Source of the DNA: Hymenobacter sp. BT559
GTDB taxonomy: Bacteria > Bacteroidota > Bacteroidia > Cytophagales > Hymenobacteraceae
DNA length: 64,000 nucleotides
Reading direction: 5' to 3'
NCBI RefSeq assembly: GCF_017571525.1
Contig: NZ_JAGETY010000009.1
Location: forward strand, 174,487 to 238,486
Shown: in pieces, positions 23,971-33,260 of the stretch
Layout: the number at the start of each line of letters is the position of its first letter
Numbering within the stretch: position 1 is the stretch's first letter
Made by a program: the position numbers and the translations under genes
Notes under the pieces: generated by a model
What the model was told of the DNA's origin: nothing
Databases searched by the model: none
Seen by the model: the letters and a program-made list of their open reading frames with translations, nothing else

Positions 23971-25572
23971 CTATTGCTTGTTCACCACCTCAAACCGTTC
24001 GAAGGCGGCCGTAGCCGACGCCGGCCCTTGTGCTACTACGCCCACGCGCACGCCGCGGTCCCAGGGCGGCAGGAAGCTGCCGTCGGCGGTTTGGCCGGCG
24101 GGCAGCAGCTCGGTCCAGGTGCGGCCGTCGGGGCTATAGGCGAAGCGGTAGTGGTTGCCGCCTTGGTCCTGCACGCGCAGGTGCAGGGCGGGACCGGCGG
24201 GCAGAACGGTTTCGGCCAGAGTGCGGGTTTTACCGTCGCGCAGCTCCTGCACTTGCAGCTTGCCAGCGCCCGCCAGCAGGCTGAGCGAGTTGCTAGGGTC
24301 GCCGAGGGCGGCCAGGCCCGCCGTAGTGCCGGCGGGCAGACTAGCGGGGTTCAACAGCGTGGTAGTGGCGGTGTAATTGGCCGCCAGCGTGGGGCGGCCC
24401 AGCGCCGCGCCGCCCTTGTCGGGCCGAGCGGTGAGCTGAAGCTGCCCATTTTGCAGGGCAAAGGTTGGTTTGTCTTCCACCGGCCACTCCCAGCTGGGGG
24501 CTAGCGTGGCGCCGGCAAATTCATCGGCCACGGTGCCCGGCATGGGCGCGGCGGCCGTGGGTGTGCCGTGGTTGCTCAGAAATTCGGGCCAGCCGCTGGC
24601 CGTCCAGGTAAACTCGCTGAGCACGCCCTGACGGCCCACATACTGCATGCTGCCGGTTTGGTAGGCGTGGTGCAGCATGTACCAGTGGCCGTTGCGCTCG
24701 ATGGCGGTGCCGTGGCCGGGGCAGGTCCAGATGTCGTTTTTGGTAAGGATGGGGTTGCGGTCGTACTTCTCCCAGGGGCCGAGCAGGTTTTTGGCCCGGG
24801 CCACGCCGGTGGCGTAGGTGCAGCCCGCGCCGCAGCAGCCATTGGCGGCGTAGAACAGGTAGAAGTAGCCGCCGTGGCGCACCACGCTAGGCCCCTCCAC
24901 GAGGTTACCCTCCCAGGCAGCCGTGTTACGGAAAAGCTCGGTTTTCTCGCCCACCAGCTGGGTGCGGTCGGCGCTCAGGCGCTGCGCCCAGATGGGCGTA
25001 GGTTTTTGCACGCTGTTGCCGTCTTCCTTCCAGATGAGGTAGGGCTGGCCGTTCTCATCGTGCATTAAAAAGCCGTCGATGCTGCCGTCGGGCTGGCCCA
25101 CCAGCGGGCCGAGGTCACGGTACGGGCCTTCGGGGCGGTCGGCGCTGGCTACGCCCACGGCCAGGTTGCCGCCGCGCTTGTGGGCGGTGTAGAAGACGTA
25201 GGTTTTGCCGTTGGCATCGTGGTTAATCTCCGGCGCCCAAAAGTAGTAGTCGGCCCAGGCCGGCCGCTCGCCCGGAAACACGTGTCCCACCAGCTGCCAG
25301 TGCTGCAAATCGGTCGATTTCAGCAGCGGAAACGTCGGCCCCCAGTTCGAGGAGGTGGCCGTGGCCCAGTAGGTATCGCCCACCTGCGTCACCGACGGGT
25401 CGGGGTAGTCGCCGGCCAGCACGGGGTTGGCAATGGGCGTGGGGGCTAGCGAAGGCGCTCCCGAAGCAGCTTGCTTTACCTTAGTTTTAACCTTGACCTG
25501 CGCCGAAGCCCCTAGCGGCGCGGCACTCAGCAACCCCAGCGCGGCCAGCGCGCAATAAATAAATTTAGCCAT
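23971..25572 (-). CDS. Secreted GH43 glycoside hydrolase with C-terminal beta-sandwich
   Basis: 533 residues. Signal peptide to ASA, then the tag QVKVKTKVK shared with two other enzymes here. The five-bladed GH43 propeller has DYPDPSV (catalytic base Asp), YYFWAPEI, DGSIDGF and VEGPSVV (general acid Glu), spanning about residues 45-345. The C-terminal 180 residues (DEFAGATLAPSWEWPVED onward) form a DUF1349/laminin-like beta-sandwich often found on GH43 arabinofuranosidases and xylosidases. Expected to release arabinose or xylose; exact specificity not decidable. Last gene of the minus-strand run headed by the ECF sigma gene. The ATG at 25572 begins the signal peptide. Confidence 0.92.
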   Translation of the reverse strand: MAKFIYCALAALGLLSAAPLGASAQVKVKTKVKQAASGAPSLAPTPIANPVLAGDYPDPSVTQVGDTYWATATSSNWGPTFPLLKSTDLQHWQLVGHVFPGERPAWADYYFWAPEINHDANGKTYVFYTAHKRGGNLAVGVASADRPEGPYRDLGPLVGQPDGSIDGFLMHDENGQPYLIWKEDGNSVQKPTPIWAQRLSADRTQLVGEKTELFRNTAAWEGNLVEGPSVVRHGGYFYLFYAANGCCGAGCTYATGVARAKNLLGPWEKYDRNPILTKNDIWTCPGHGTAIERNGHWYMLHHAYQTGSMQYVGRQGVLSEFTWTASGWPEFLSNHGTPTAAAPMPGTVADEFAGATLAPSWEWPVEDKPTFALQNGQLQLTARPDKGGAALGRPTLAANYTATTTLLNPASLPAGTTAGLAALGDPSNSLSLLAGAGKLQVQELRDGKTRTLAETVLPAGPALHLRVQDQGGNHYRFAYSPDGRTWTELLPAGQTADGSFLPPWDRGVRVGVVAQGPASATAAFERFEVVNKQ

Positions 25573-25580
25573 AAAAGAAG

Positions 25581-25609
25581 AACAAAACGGCCTGCGCAAG
25601 GCAGGCCGT
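25581..25609 (-). terminator. Terminator between the two GH43 genes
   Basis: Stem ACGGCCTGC / GCAGGCCGT with a 5-nt loop; on the minus strand it is followed by TTTTGTTC. Confidence 0.65.
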
Positions 25610-25668
25610 AAATGTAGGGTGGTATGCCAGGTGGCTGGAAAACGGAGCATCTCTCCGCACTACTACCG

Positions 25669-26748
25669 CTATTCGCCGGCCGGGCGGGGCAGCGCTACGC
25701 CCGTGGCTACCGGTGTGCCAAAGTTGGGCGAGCCATCGGTATTCCAAGTAAATTGCTGCATGCGGGGGTTGCGAGCATCGCCGCAGCCTTGGTTGGGCTG
25801 CAAGTTGGCGTGGTAAATAATCCAGTTTTGGGTGCCGTCTTTCGACACGAAGAAGCCGTTGTGGCCCGGCCCGTAGGCATTGTTGGTGGGGTTCTTCGTA
25901 AAAACGGGCGACGGCGACTTACTCCAGCTGGCCACATCAAGCGGGTCGGCACTGGCGCTGGCCGTGAGCATGCCCAGGGCGTAGTCGTCGGTGCTGCAGT
26001 GGCTAGCCGAATACACCAGATACGTCTTACCGCTGTGCTGAATAATCTCCGGCCCTTCGTTCACTTTGGGCGTGCCATTCAGCTCCCAGGCATACTGGGG
26101 GCGGCTGAGCTGCGTGCGGGTGCCGGTGAGCGTCCAGGGGTTGCTCATGAGGGCGATGTACAGATTTTGCTGGTTGGAGCCCGCTTCCTGGCCGCTCCAC
26201 ACGAGGTAGCGTTTGCCGTTTTGCTCCAAAATGGTGCCGTCGATGGCCCACAAGTCCTGGCCGGGCACGGCAATCTGGCCTTTCTCGGTCCAGGTACCCT
26301 GGGTAGGGTCGGCGCTGGCGTTTTCGAGCACCCACAGGCGCTGGCCGCCGCAGCAGTTGCCGGGCCCGGCCGTGAAGTACACATACCACTTGCCATCCAA
26401 AAAGTGGATTTCCGGCGCCCAGATGTCGTGCGAGGTGGGCCCGGTAGCCTGGGGCGTCCAGATGGTGGCGCTCACCCCCGAGCCGAGCTCGCTCATCTTG
26501 GCTGTTTTGCGCAGCACCAGGTTGGTACCGGTGGTTTGCATGTAGTAGTAGTACCCATCTTTCTGGTACACCCACGGGTCGGGCCCGCTCGACAGGAGTG
26601 GGTTGGTAAACGTGGTAGCGGCGGGCGGCGCGGGCGGATTGGGCGTGGGCGTGGTGCCGCCGCCCGAAGAGCCACCCTTCGAGCAGGCGCAGGCGATGCT
26701 GCCGGCTAGCAGCAGCGTGGCCCAGCGCGGAGATAAGGAAATTCGCAT
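25669..26748 (-). CDS. GH43 family lipoprotein (arabinanase/arabinofuranosidase-like)
   Basis: 359 residues with a lipoprotein signal (LAGSIACACSKGG) and a Gly/Pro/Thr-rich linker, so it should be displayed on a membrane surface. GH43 features: SSGPDPWVYQ (base Asp), HDIWAPEIHFLDGKWYVYF, AIDGTIL, and VNEGPEIIQH (acid Glu). The propeller alone makes up the protein. Probably acts on arabinan or arabinoxylan side chains. It follows SusD on the same strand after a terminator-like hairpin, so it may be expressed at a lower level than susCD or from its own promoter. Confidence 0.9.
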   Translation of the reverse strand: MRISLSPRWATLLLAGSIACACSKGGSSGGGTTPTPNPPAPPAATTFTNPLLSSGPDPWVYQKDGYYYYMQTTGTNLVLRKTAKMSELGSGVSATIWTPQATGPTSHDIWAPEIHFLDGKWYVYFTAGPGNCCGGQRLWVLENASADPTQGTWTEKGQIAVPGQDLWAIDGTILEQNGKRYLVWSGQEAGSNQQNLYIALMSNPWTLTGTRTQLSRPQYAWELNGTPKVNEGPEIIQHSGKTYLVYSASHCSTDDYALGMLTASASADPLDVASWSKSPSPVFTKNPTNNAYGPGHNGFFVSKDGTQNWIIYHANLQPNQGCGDARNPRMQQFTWNTDGSPNFGTPVATGVALPRPAGE

Positions 26749-26799
26749 AAGAAAGGGTGGGATAAGGAAGAAAGCGACTGCATCAGTAGCCCTCTACTT

Positions 26800-26847
26800 T
26801 AAGCAAAACTGCCGCCGCGCGCTTAGGTAAGCGGCGCGGCGGCAGTT
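26800..26847 (-). terminator. Rho-independent terminator after susD
   Basis: Stem of about 19 bp (AACTGCCGCCGCGC at 26807 paired with its complement ending 26847, one bulge), followed on the minus strand by TTTTGCTT. Confidence 0.75.
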
Positions 26848-26867
26848 GGTTGCGCCTAAAACGAAGG

Positions 26868-28442
26868 CTAGTAGCCCGGGTTTTGCGTGAGGCGCAGCAG
26901 GTCTACCTCGGTTTGCAGCAGCGGCAGCAACCGCGACACGCCCACCCGGAAGGTGTTGAACTGCGCGTCGTGCGCCTTGAGCTGGTCGACGCCCGCCTGG
27001 GTATCGAGCAGGCCCCAGCGCTGCAAGTCAAACCAGCGCACGCCTTCGCCGGCTAGCTCGGTGGCGCGCTCGTGCATGAGCTGAGTGCGCAGGCTGGCCT
27101 GCGTGAAGCTACCCGCTACGAGGGGGGCTAGCCCTGCGCGCTGGCGCACCTGGTTGATGAGCGGGATGGCGTTGGCCGTCTGGTTTTGCTCGTTCAGGGC
27201 CTCGGCTTGCAGCAACAGCACATCGGCGTAGCGAATCACGCGCTGGTTAATGGGCGAGTCAAAGTCTTCAAACTGACGATAGTAGTCGGTTTGGTACTTG
27301 CGCCAGTACACGCGGGCGCGGTTGCGGGCATCCTTGCCATAGCGGGTCAGAAAGCCAATTCCGTAGGCTAGCGTGTCGCCATCGATAGGCAACGCGGTCG
27401 GGAATTGCGTCTGGTCTTTGCGGTTGTAAAACACCGTGGCGGCCAGGCGCGGGTCGCGCTGCCCGGTGGTAGTGCCCTCCTGCAAAAACTCGTTCACAAT
27501 CCAGGGCCGCACCTCGCCGTCGTTAAAGCCAAAGCCCGGCACCCCCCAAAACTGCGAGCGCTGCCCGCCCTGCGATGACGTAGCATCGGGGCCGCCGCCC
27601 GAGTCGTTGCCGCCCTTCTTTTCATTCGAAAACTGAACTTCGAAAATCGACTCCGAATTGTTCTCGGAAGTATGGCGGAAGTTGTCGGTATAGGCAGGCG
27701 TCAGGCTGTACGTGCCCGAGTTGATAACAAGCGCAAACTGCGCCTGGGCATCGGCCCAGCGCTTGTTTTGCATGTAGGCTTTGCCTAGCAAGGACTGCGC
27801 GGCGCCTTTGGTGGCGCGGCCTACATCGGCAGCGCTGTAAGATACCGGCAGGTCAGGGGCAGCCTCCTGTAAGTCTTTGATTACCTGCGCCCATACCTCA
27901 GCTTCCTTAGCCTGCGGCACGGTAGCATTCAGGTCGGTGATATAGGTCAGCGACAGCGGTACATTGCCGTAAAGCGAGGCGAGGTTGAAGTACGACAGCG
28001 CCCGCAGAAACTTAGCCTCGGCTAGCACCCGCTTTTGCAGCGTGGCATCCATGCTCGTGATGGTGGGCACGCGGTCGAGCACTTGGTTGCAGCGGAAGAT
28101 GGTGCGGTAGTGGTCGCGCCAAATATTGCTCGATACTTCAAAGTCGTAGTTCTGCTGCACAAAGCGCGTGAAGTCGGCCAACTCGCCCCAGGGGCTCTGG
28201 CTCCAGCCAATGTCATCGCGCAGGTCGAAGGCGAAATTGAGCCAGCGGCGGTACATGCCCAGGCCCTGCAAGCCCGCGTAGCAGGCCGTCGAGCCCTTCA
28301 CGGCATCGTCGCTGGTGGCCCACGACGACTGCACGGTGGGTAGGTTGGGGTTTACTTGGTTGAGAATGTCTTTCTCGCAAGCCGTGGCGCTGAGCAGCAG
28401 CGTGCCCGCGAGGCCTAGCCGGGTCAGGACAGAAACTTTCAT
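26868..28442 (-). CDS. susD: SusD-like glycan-binding lipoprotein
   Basis: 524 residues. Lipoprotein signal (TLLLSATACEKD), then the TPR-containing SusD/RagB fold: early YAGLQGLGMYRR, middle ALSYFNLASLYGNVPLSL, and C-terminal RYADVLLLQAEALNE and ERATELAGEGVRWFDLQRWG, all hallmarks of the family. It caps the SusC channel outside the outer membrane and binds oligosaccharides. The gene follows susC by 32 bp on the same strand. The gene symbol is used for the family; the ligand is probably not starch given the GH43 neighbours. Confidence 0.93.
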   Translation of the reverse strand: MKVSVLTRLGLAGTLLLSATACEKDILNQVNPNLPTVQSSWATSDDAVKGSTACYAGLQGLGMYRRWLNFAFDLRDDIGWSQSPWGELADFTRFVQQNYDFEVSSNIWRDHYRTIFRCNQVLDRVPTITSMDATLQKRVLAEAKFLRALSYFNLASLYGNVPLSLTYITDLNATVPQAKEAEVWAQVIKDLQEAAPDLPVSYSAADVGRATKGAAQSLLGKAYMQNKRWADAQAQFALVINSGTYSLTPAYTDNFRHTSENNSESIFEVQFSNEKKGGNDSGGGPDATSSQGGQRSQFWGVPGFGFNDGEVRPWIVNEFLQEGTTTGQRDPRLAATVFYNRKDQTQFPTALPIDGDTLAYGIGFLTRYGKDARNRARVYWRKYQTDYYRQFEDFDSPINQRVIRYADVLLLQAEALNEQNQTANAIPLINQVRQRAGLAPLVAGSFTQASLRTQLMHERATELAGEGVRWFDLQRWGLLDTQAGVDQLKAHDAQFNTFRVGVSRLLPLLQTEVDLLRLTQNPGY

Positions 28443-28474
28443 AATATATAAGTAGCTACGGGTGGGAGAAAAGC

Positions 28475-31400
28475 TTAAAAACCAGCCTGCAGGCCGAGCG
28501 TGAACGAGCGCAGGTTGGGATACGAGCCCGCATCGACGCCGCGGGCTAGTGAGCCCTGGCCCACGGTCTCGGGGTCGTAGCCGCTGTATTTGGTCACCGT
28601 AAACACGTTCTGGCCGGTCAGGAACAGGCGCAACGAGCCGATGTACTTGGTGCGCTCGAGCAGGCCTTTAGGCAGCGAGTAGCCTAGCTGCACGTTTTTC
28701 AGGCGCAGGTACGAGCCATCTTCCAGCCAGCGGGTGGTGTTGTAGCGGTCGTTGTTGCCGGGGGCAGTGCCGCCATTGGGGCCGCCCGCAATGATGGCGC
28801 GCGGCGTGGTGGTCGAGGGGTTGGTGGGCGTCCAGGGGCTGAAGCCAGCCAGGTGGTTGTTGTTGTCGTCGGTGCGCTCCAGCCAGTACTTGGCATCGTT
28901 GAACACCGTGTTGCCCTGCACGCCTTGGAAGAAGGCGGCCACGTCGAAGCCGCCGTAGCTGGCCGTCAGGTTCAGGCCGTATTGCAGGCGCGGAAACACC
29001 CGGCCCACATGCACGCGGTCGGCATCGGTAATCTGGCCATCGCCGTTGGTGTCCTTGTAGCGCACGTCGCCCGCCTGTAGCCCGGCCGGAATGTTCTTAT
29101 CCCCAGTCTGGTAAATGCCGTCGAACTGGTAGAGGTAGAACGAGCCTACTTCATAGCCTACTTCGGTGCGGGTAGTGCTGCCCGGCCCACCCGTCAGGAA
29201 GTTGGTCGGCGAGCCTTCAATCGAGCCCGAGTTCAGGTTCAACACCTTGTTGGTGAGCGTAGTCAGGTTGGCCGAAGCGCTGTACTTGAAGTCTTTGCGG
29301 TCGTCGGCGTAGCCTACTTTGAACTCAAAGCCGCGGTTTTCGAGCAAGCCCAGGTTCTGGAACGGCAGGGCGCCAGCATTGCCAAGCACCTGCGGCAGGT
29401 TGGGAGCAACCAGGGCATTGGCCGTGCGCGAGATATAGTAATCAGCCGACAGCGAGAAGCGGTTTTCGAGCAGGGCCAGGTCGAAGCCGTAGTTCTGGGT
29501 GCGGCGCTCCTCCCAGCGCACGTTGCTGGCTAGGGTCGTCTGGATGGCGCCGTTCTGGATGGTCTGGCTGGTGCCCAACACGTAGTTGGCGTTGGTGTTG
29601 AGCGCGCCCTGGTAGAGGTACGAGCCACCGTAGGCGCCGCTCAGGTACTGGTTGCCGAGGCTGCCGTAGCTAGCCCGCAGCTTCAGGTCGCTGATGGCCG
29701 TCACGTTCTCCATAAACTTCTCCTTCGAGATGCGCCAGCCTACCGAGCCAGCCCCGAAGTTGCCCCAGCGGCGGTCGGGGGCAAACTGCGACGAGCCGTC
29801 GCGGCGGAAAGCGCCCGTTACCAGGAAGCGGCGGTTGTAGTCGTAGCTCACCTGGCCGAAGAACGACTCCTTGCCTTGCACATACGACGAGCCAATAACC
29901 TGCGGCGTCTGCGAGCCCGCATCGAGCGCCCAATAGTACACCGGCCCGGTGCCGTAGCCAAAATTGACCCCCCTAGTAAACTCAAAGCTGCGGCGCTGGC
30001 GGCTGTAGCCGGCCACGGCCGTCAAGTTGTGCTCACCAAAGCTCTTGTCAAAGGTTAGCGTATTTTCGGCCTGGCCGAAGAGCTCATTACCCTGGTCATC
30101 ACCGAAATACGACGGCGTAGTTGCATCATTGCGGCGCCACACGCCATACTGGCGGCGCTGCTGGTCGCGGAAGCCGTGGTACTCCAGGCCCAGGTTGAGG
30201 CGGTAGCGCAGGAAGTCAAAAATCTGCACCTCAGCGTACACGTTGCCCAGCACGCGGTTGTTGGTACTGGTGCTATTGAGCAGGCGCTGCAGCGCTATCG
30301 GGTTGGTGCCGAACGTGATGGCGTTGTTGTTGCCAATACCAAAGCCGCCGGGCACGGTGGGGTCATACACCGGAATGACGGCCGGCATGCGCAGCACCTC
30401 CGTGAAAGGCCCGCCGTTGACATACGTCTGGTTGGCGCGCACCAGCTGCAGGTTTTCGCCCACCCGCAGGCGCCCGCGGTTGAAGCCGGTATTTACGCGG
30501 GCCGTGAAGCGCTCAAACTGCGGCCCGATAATGGTGCCTTGCTGCTTGAAGTAGCCACCCGACACGTTGAAATTGGAGCTAGGCCCACCGCCCGAAAAAC
30601 CCAGGTTGTAATCCTGCACCGAGCCCTGCTTGAATAACTCCTTCTGCCAGTCGGTATCAATACCGGCGGGCAGGTTGGCAGCGTAGGGCTGGCGCGGCAG
30701 GCCCGCATTGTCGTAGGCCTGGTTGTTGACGGCCGCCCACTGCGCTGCATTAGCCAAGTCAAGGCGCTTCACCAGGTTTTGCACCCCGGCGCTGGCGTTG
30801 AAGCTGATGGCCGGCGTACCCTGCTTGCCCTTTTTAGTAGTAATGACGATTACCCCGTTGGCGCCCGAATTGCCGTAGGGGGCAAGCGACGCGGCATCCT
30901 TAAGCACTTGCACCGACTCGATATCGGCGGGGTTGATGTCGCGCCCGGCGCTGCTGGTGGGCTCAATCCACAGTCCATCAACCACATACAGCGGACCGCT
31001 ATTGCTCCCTCCTAGTGAGCCCAGCCCCCGGATGTTCACCACCGGCCCCTGGCCGGGCACACCCGAGTTGGTGACTTGCACACCCGCCAGGCGGCCCTGA
31101 ATAGCCTCACCCACGGAGGCCACCGGCGCACGGCGCACTTCGGTGGCACCTACGGTAGCCACCGAGCCGGTCACGTTCTGGCGCTCCTGGGTGAGGTAGC
31201 CCACCACCACGGCCTCCGAAAGCTGCTGGCTGTCGTCGGCCAGGCTGACGTTGATAGTGCTCTGGCTGCCAACCACTACCTCCTGGGTAGCGTAGCCTAC
31301 CGACGAAATAACCAGCGTGGCCGAAGCAGGCACGTCGAGCGCAAAGTTGCCCTCGGCATCGGTAGTGGTGCCCATCGTACCGTTTTTTACGCGCACCGTC

Positions 31401-31891
31401 ACGCCGGGCAGGCCACCGCCCTTGCTATCGGTGACTTTGCCCGTTACGCGCCCATCGGCTAGCCGCTGGCGGCGACTGGTACCGGCCCCCGCTGCCGACG
31501 AGGTGCCTAGCGAGTCGATGGGCTGGCCCCGGCGGGCGGCAGCATCCGGCACTACCACGTAGGTGCCATTGCTGAGCAGCTTGAAACGCAGGCCGCTGTG
31601 TTTGCTGAGGTAGCGCAGGGCCTCATCCAGCGACTTAAACGTGGGATGGGCGGGCGCCACGAATTTGCCCTCCGTGAGCTGGCTGCGATAAAGAAACGTG
31701 ACCCCGTAGGTGTGGCGCAGCTCCTGCAAGAAGTCTTCGAGCGACTGCTGCCGGGCGGGGCTGCGCACCTCATCAACGGGCGGGGCGGGCATGGTCTGCA
31801 TGGCCAGCGGCAGTGCAGACTGGGCCTTGCTAACGGCGGGCAGGCTGCCCAGCAGCAAGGCCATTCGCGTGAGGCGAGTAAAGTTTGCCAT
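28475..31891 (-). CDS. susC: SusC-like TonB-dependent transporter with STN signalling domain
   Basis: 1138 residues. Signal peptide; STN domain (about residues 45-112, LEDFLQELRHTYGVTFLYRS) which contacts the FecR anti-sigma factor; carboxypeptidase-regulatory-like domain (about 150-235, GKVTDSKGGGLPGVTVRVKN); plug (IQGRLAGVQVTN, PLYVVDG); then a 22-strand barrel ending FTLGLQAGF. Imports oligosaccharides with SusD using TonB energy. The STN domain together with fecR and sigma genes directly upstream indicates trans-envelope control of its own expression. The ATG at 31891 begins the signal peptide; the longer frame is not credible. Confidence 0.94.
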   Translation of the reverse strand: MANFTRLTRMALLLGSLPAVSKAQSALPLAMQTMPAPPVDEVRSPARQQSLEDFLQELRHTYGVTFLYRSQLTEGKFVAPAHPTFKSLDEALRYLSKHSGLRFKLLSNGTYVVVPDAAARRGQPIDSLGTSSAAGAGTSRRQRLADGRVTGKVTDSKGGGLPGVTVRVKNGTMGTTTDAEGNFALDVPASATLVISSVGYATQEVVVGSQSTINVSLADDSQQLSEAVVVGYLTQERQNVTGSVATVGATEVRRAPVASVGEAIQGRLAGVQVTNSGVPGQGPVVNIRGLGSLGGSNSGPLYVVDGLWIEPTSSAGRDINPADIESVQVLKDAASLAPYGNSGANGVIVITTKKGKQGTPAISFNASAGVQNLVKRLDLANAAQWAAVNNQAYDNAGLPRQPYAANLPAGIDTDWQKELFKQGSVQDYNLGFSGGGPSSNFNVSGGYFKQQGTIIGPQFERFTARVNTGFNRGRLRVGENLQLVRANQTYVNGGPFTEVLRMPAVIPVYDPTVPGGFGIGNNNAITFGTNPIALQRLLNSTSTNNRVLGNVYAEVQIFDFLRYRLNLGLEYHGFRDQQRRQYGVWRRNDATTPSYFGDDQGNELFGQAENTLTFDKSFGEHNLTAVAGYSRQRRSFEFTRGVNFGYGTGPVYYWALDAGSQTPQVIGSSYVQGKESFFGQVSYDYNRRFLVTGAFRRDGSSQFAPDRRWGNFGAGSVGWRISKEKFMENVTAISDLKLRASYGSLGNQYLSGAYGGSYLYQGALNTNANYVLGTSQTIQNGAIQTTLASNVRWEERRTQNYGFDLALLENRFSLSADYYISRTANALVAPNLPQVLGNAGALPFQNLGLLENRGFEFKVGYADDRKDFKYSASANLTTLTNKVLNLNSGSIEGSPTNFLTGGPGSTTRTEVGYEVGSFYLYQFDGIYQTGDKNIPAGLQAGDVRYKDTNGDGQITDADRVHVGRVFPRLQYGLNLTASYGGFDVAAFFQGVQGNTVFNDAKYWLERTDDNNNHLAGFSPWTPTNPSTTTPRAIIAGGPNGGTAPGNNDRYNTTRWLEDGSYLRLKNVQLGYSLPKGLLERTKYIGSLRLFLTGQNVFTVTKYSGYDPETVGQGSLARGVDAGSYPNLRSFTLGLQAGF

Positions 31892-31949
31892 AAAAGTGGT
31901 GGGAAAAAGGAAGAGGCAAAACAGGAGCGCGGCCGGGCCGCGGCGGGCC

Positions 31950-33011
31950 CTAGCGGGCGCGGGCAAAGCGCACGATGTTGCCCGTGCGGGTTACCCGGAG
32001 GTCAAGTATTTCGGCCAGGGCCGGCAGCAGCAGCTCGGCCTTGGTGACGGCCACGGCGCCCGATACCTGCTGGCTCAGCAGGGCGGGGTCGGCCACGCTC
32101 ACTTGCAGGCCGTAGGTGTCGCGCAGCAGCTGCATAATGTCGCGCACCGGCGTCTGGTGAAATTCAAAGAAGCCCTTGGTCCAGGCCGAGTACAGGGCCG
32201 AGGGCACGCGCCGCCGCGTAAGCTGCGGGTGGCTGGCCGAAGCCTCGACGAGGTCGCCGGGCTGCATGAGCAGGTTTTCGCGCATCACCCACGAACGGCG
32301 CTCCACGGCCACTCGGCCCGAAGCCAGCACTACCTTGGTGGCGCCGGCCTGGGTGCTCACGTCGAACTGCGTGCCGAGCACGGCAATATTGAGGTCGGCG
32401 GCGTGCACCACAAATTTGACCGTCGGGGCGGCCGCCGCAATGTCGGCCACCGGCCGCGGGGCCCGGTGCGCCACCCGGAAAAAGCCCTCGCCGGTGAGCC
32501 ACACTTCGCGGGGGCTAGCGGCCGTCCAGTGGGCGGCCGTGGTCAACGTTGAGTTGGCATTGAGCACCACCACCGAGCCGTCGGGCAACGTCACGGTGCG
32601 GCGCTGGCTGGCCCCGGCCGCGTAGCGCACGGTGTCGCCCGCGGGCGTGGCCGGGGCTAGCCAGCGCCACCAGCTCAGGCCCAGGGCCATTACCAGAATA
32701 GAGGTGAGCACGCCCGCCAGCACACGCCAGCGGCGCTGGGTGCGCAGGCGCGGCAGCGCCGGCGGCTGCCTGATGGCTTGTTGCAGCCGCGCATACTCGG
32801 CGTCCTCCAGGCTGGCGGGCACTGCTAGGGGGCGGGCCTGGCGCAGCGCCCGCACCAGGGTGGCGGCCTCGTCGGCGGCAGCCTGCTGGGCGGGGTGCGC
32901 AAGCAGCCAGCCCTGCCAGAAATGGCCCGCTACGGAGTCGGCATCAGCCACGTAGGCTTGAAACGACTCGTCGAGCAGAAAATCATCTACTGTGTAGTGG
33001 GTGAAATCCAT
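31950..33011 (-). CDS. fecR: FecR family anti-sigma factor
   Basis: 353 residues. Cytosolic N-terminal region (1-92) that holds the sigma factor, one membrane span (about 93-112, VLAGVLTSILVMALGLSWW), FecR periplasmic domain (GASQRRTVTLPDGSVVVLNANS, then TVKFVVHAADLNIAVLGTQF), and a C-terminal STN-like segment (FFEFHQTPVRDIMQLLRDTYG) that receives the signal from the SusC STN domain. It lies between the ECF sigma gene and susC on the same strand, the standard order. Confidence 0.93.
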   Translation of the reverse strand: MDFTHYTVDDFLLDESFQAYVADADSVAGHFWQGWLLAHPAQQAAADEAATLVRALRQARPLAVPASLEDAEYARLQQAIRQPPALPRLRTQRRWRVLAGVLTSILVMALGLSWWRWLAPATPAGDTVRYAAGASQRRTVTLPDGSVVVLNANSTLTTAAHWTAASPREVWLTGEGFFRVAHRAPRPVADIAAAAPTVKFVVHAADLNIAVLGTQFDVSTQAGATKVVLASGRVAVERRSWVMRENLLMQPGDLVEASASHPQLTRRRVPSALYSAWTKGFFEFHQTPVRDIMQLLRDTYGLQVSVADPALLSQQVSGAVAVTKAELLLPALAEILDLRVTRTGNIVRFARAR

Positions 33012-33260
33012 AGGCCGGGGTGGGAGAAAGACGCTGGATACTAGAGCTACACCGCACCCCGGTTTTTATACTCGAATAATTTTTAGAGAATTTTGAATAA
33101 TTTTCGTAATCGTCATGAAACCAGACATTAAAATTCAATCTAAATTAGTTTCACAGCCAGCGGCTGGCTGCGCTAGCTGCGCGACAGAGATGCTTCACGG
33201 CGCTCAACATGATGCCGCCTGGCACTTATTTAAGCAACATTCAACTGCGCTCTACACGCC
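33012..33260. repeat. Gap between fecR and sigma gene: A+T-rich stretch and one decayed repeat arm
   Basis: 33061-33155 is A+T-rich and probably holds the fecR/susC promoter. 33183-33221 reads GAGATGCTTCACGGCGCTC and AACATGATG, a degenerate single arm of the TGCTGAGCTTGTCGAAG repeat family. Confidence 0.5.

Noticed and set aside
23924..24139. Small plus-strand frame beginning MLRQAQHDRR
   Set aside because: This peptide is the well-known mistranslation of the TGCTGAGCTTGTCGAAG hairpin repeat, not a gene.
25624..26709. 361-residue plus-strand reading frame
   Set aside because: Antisense to a GH43 lipoprotein; no signal or motif.
31710..32552. 280-residue plus-strand reading frame
   Set aside because: Antisense to susC start and fecR; composition of a shadow frame.
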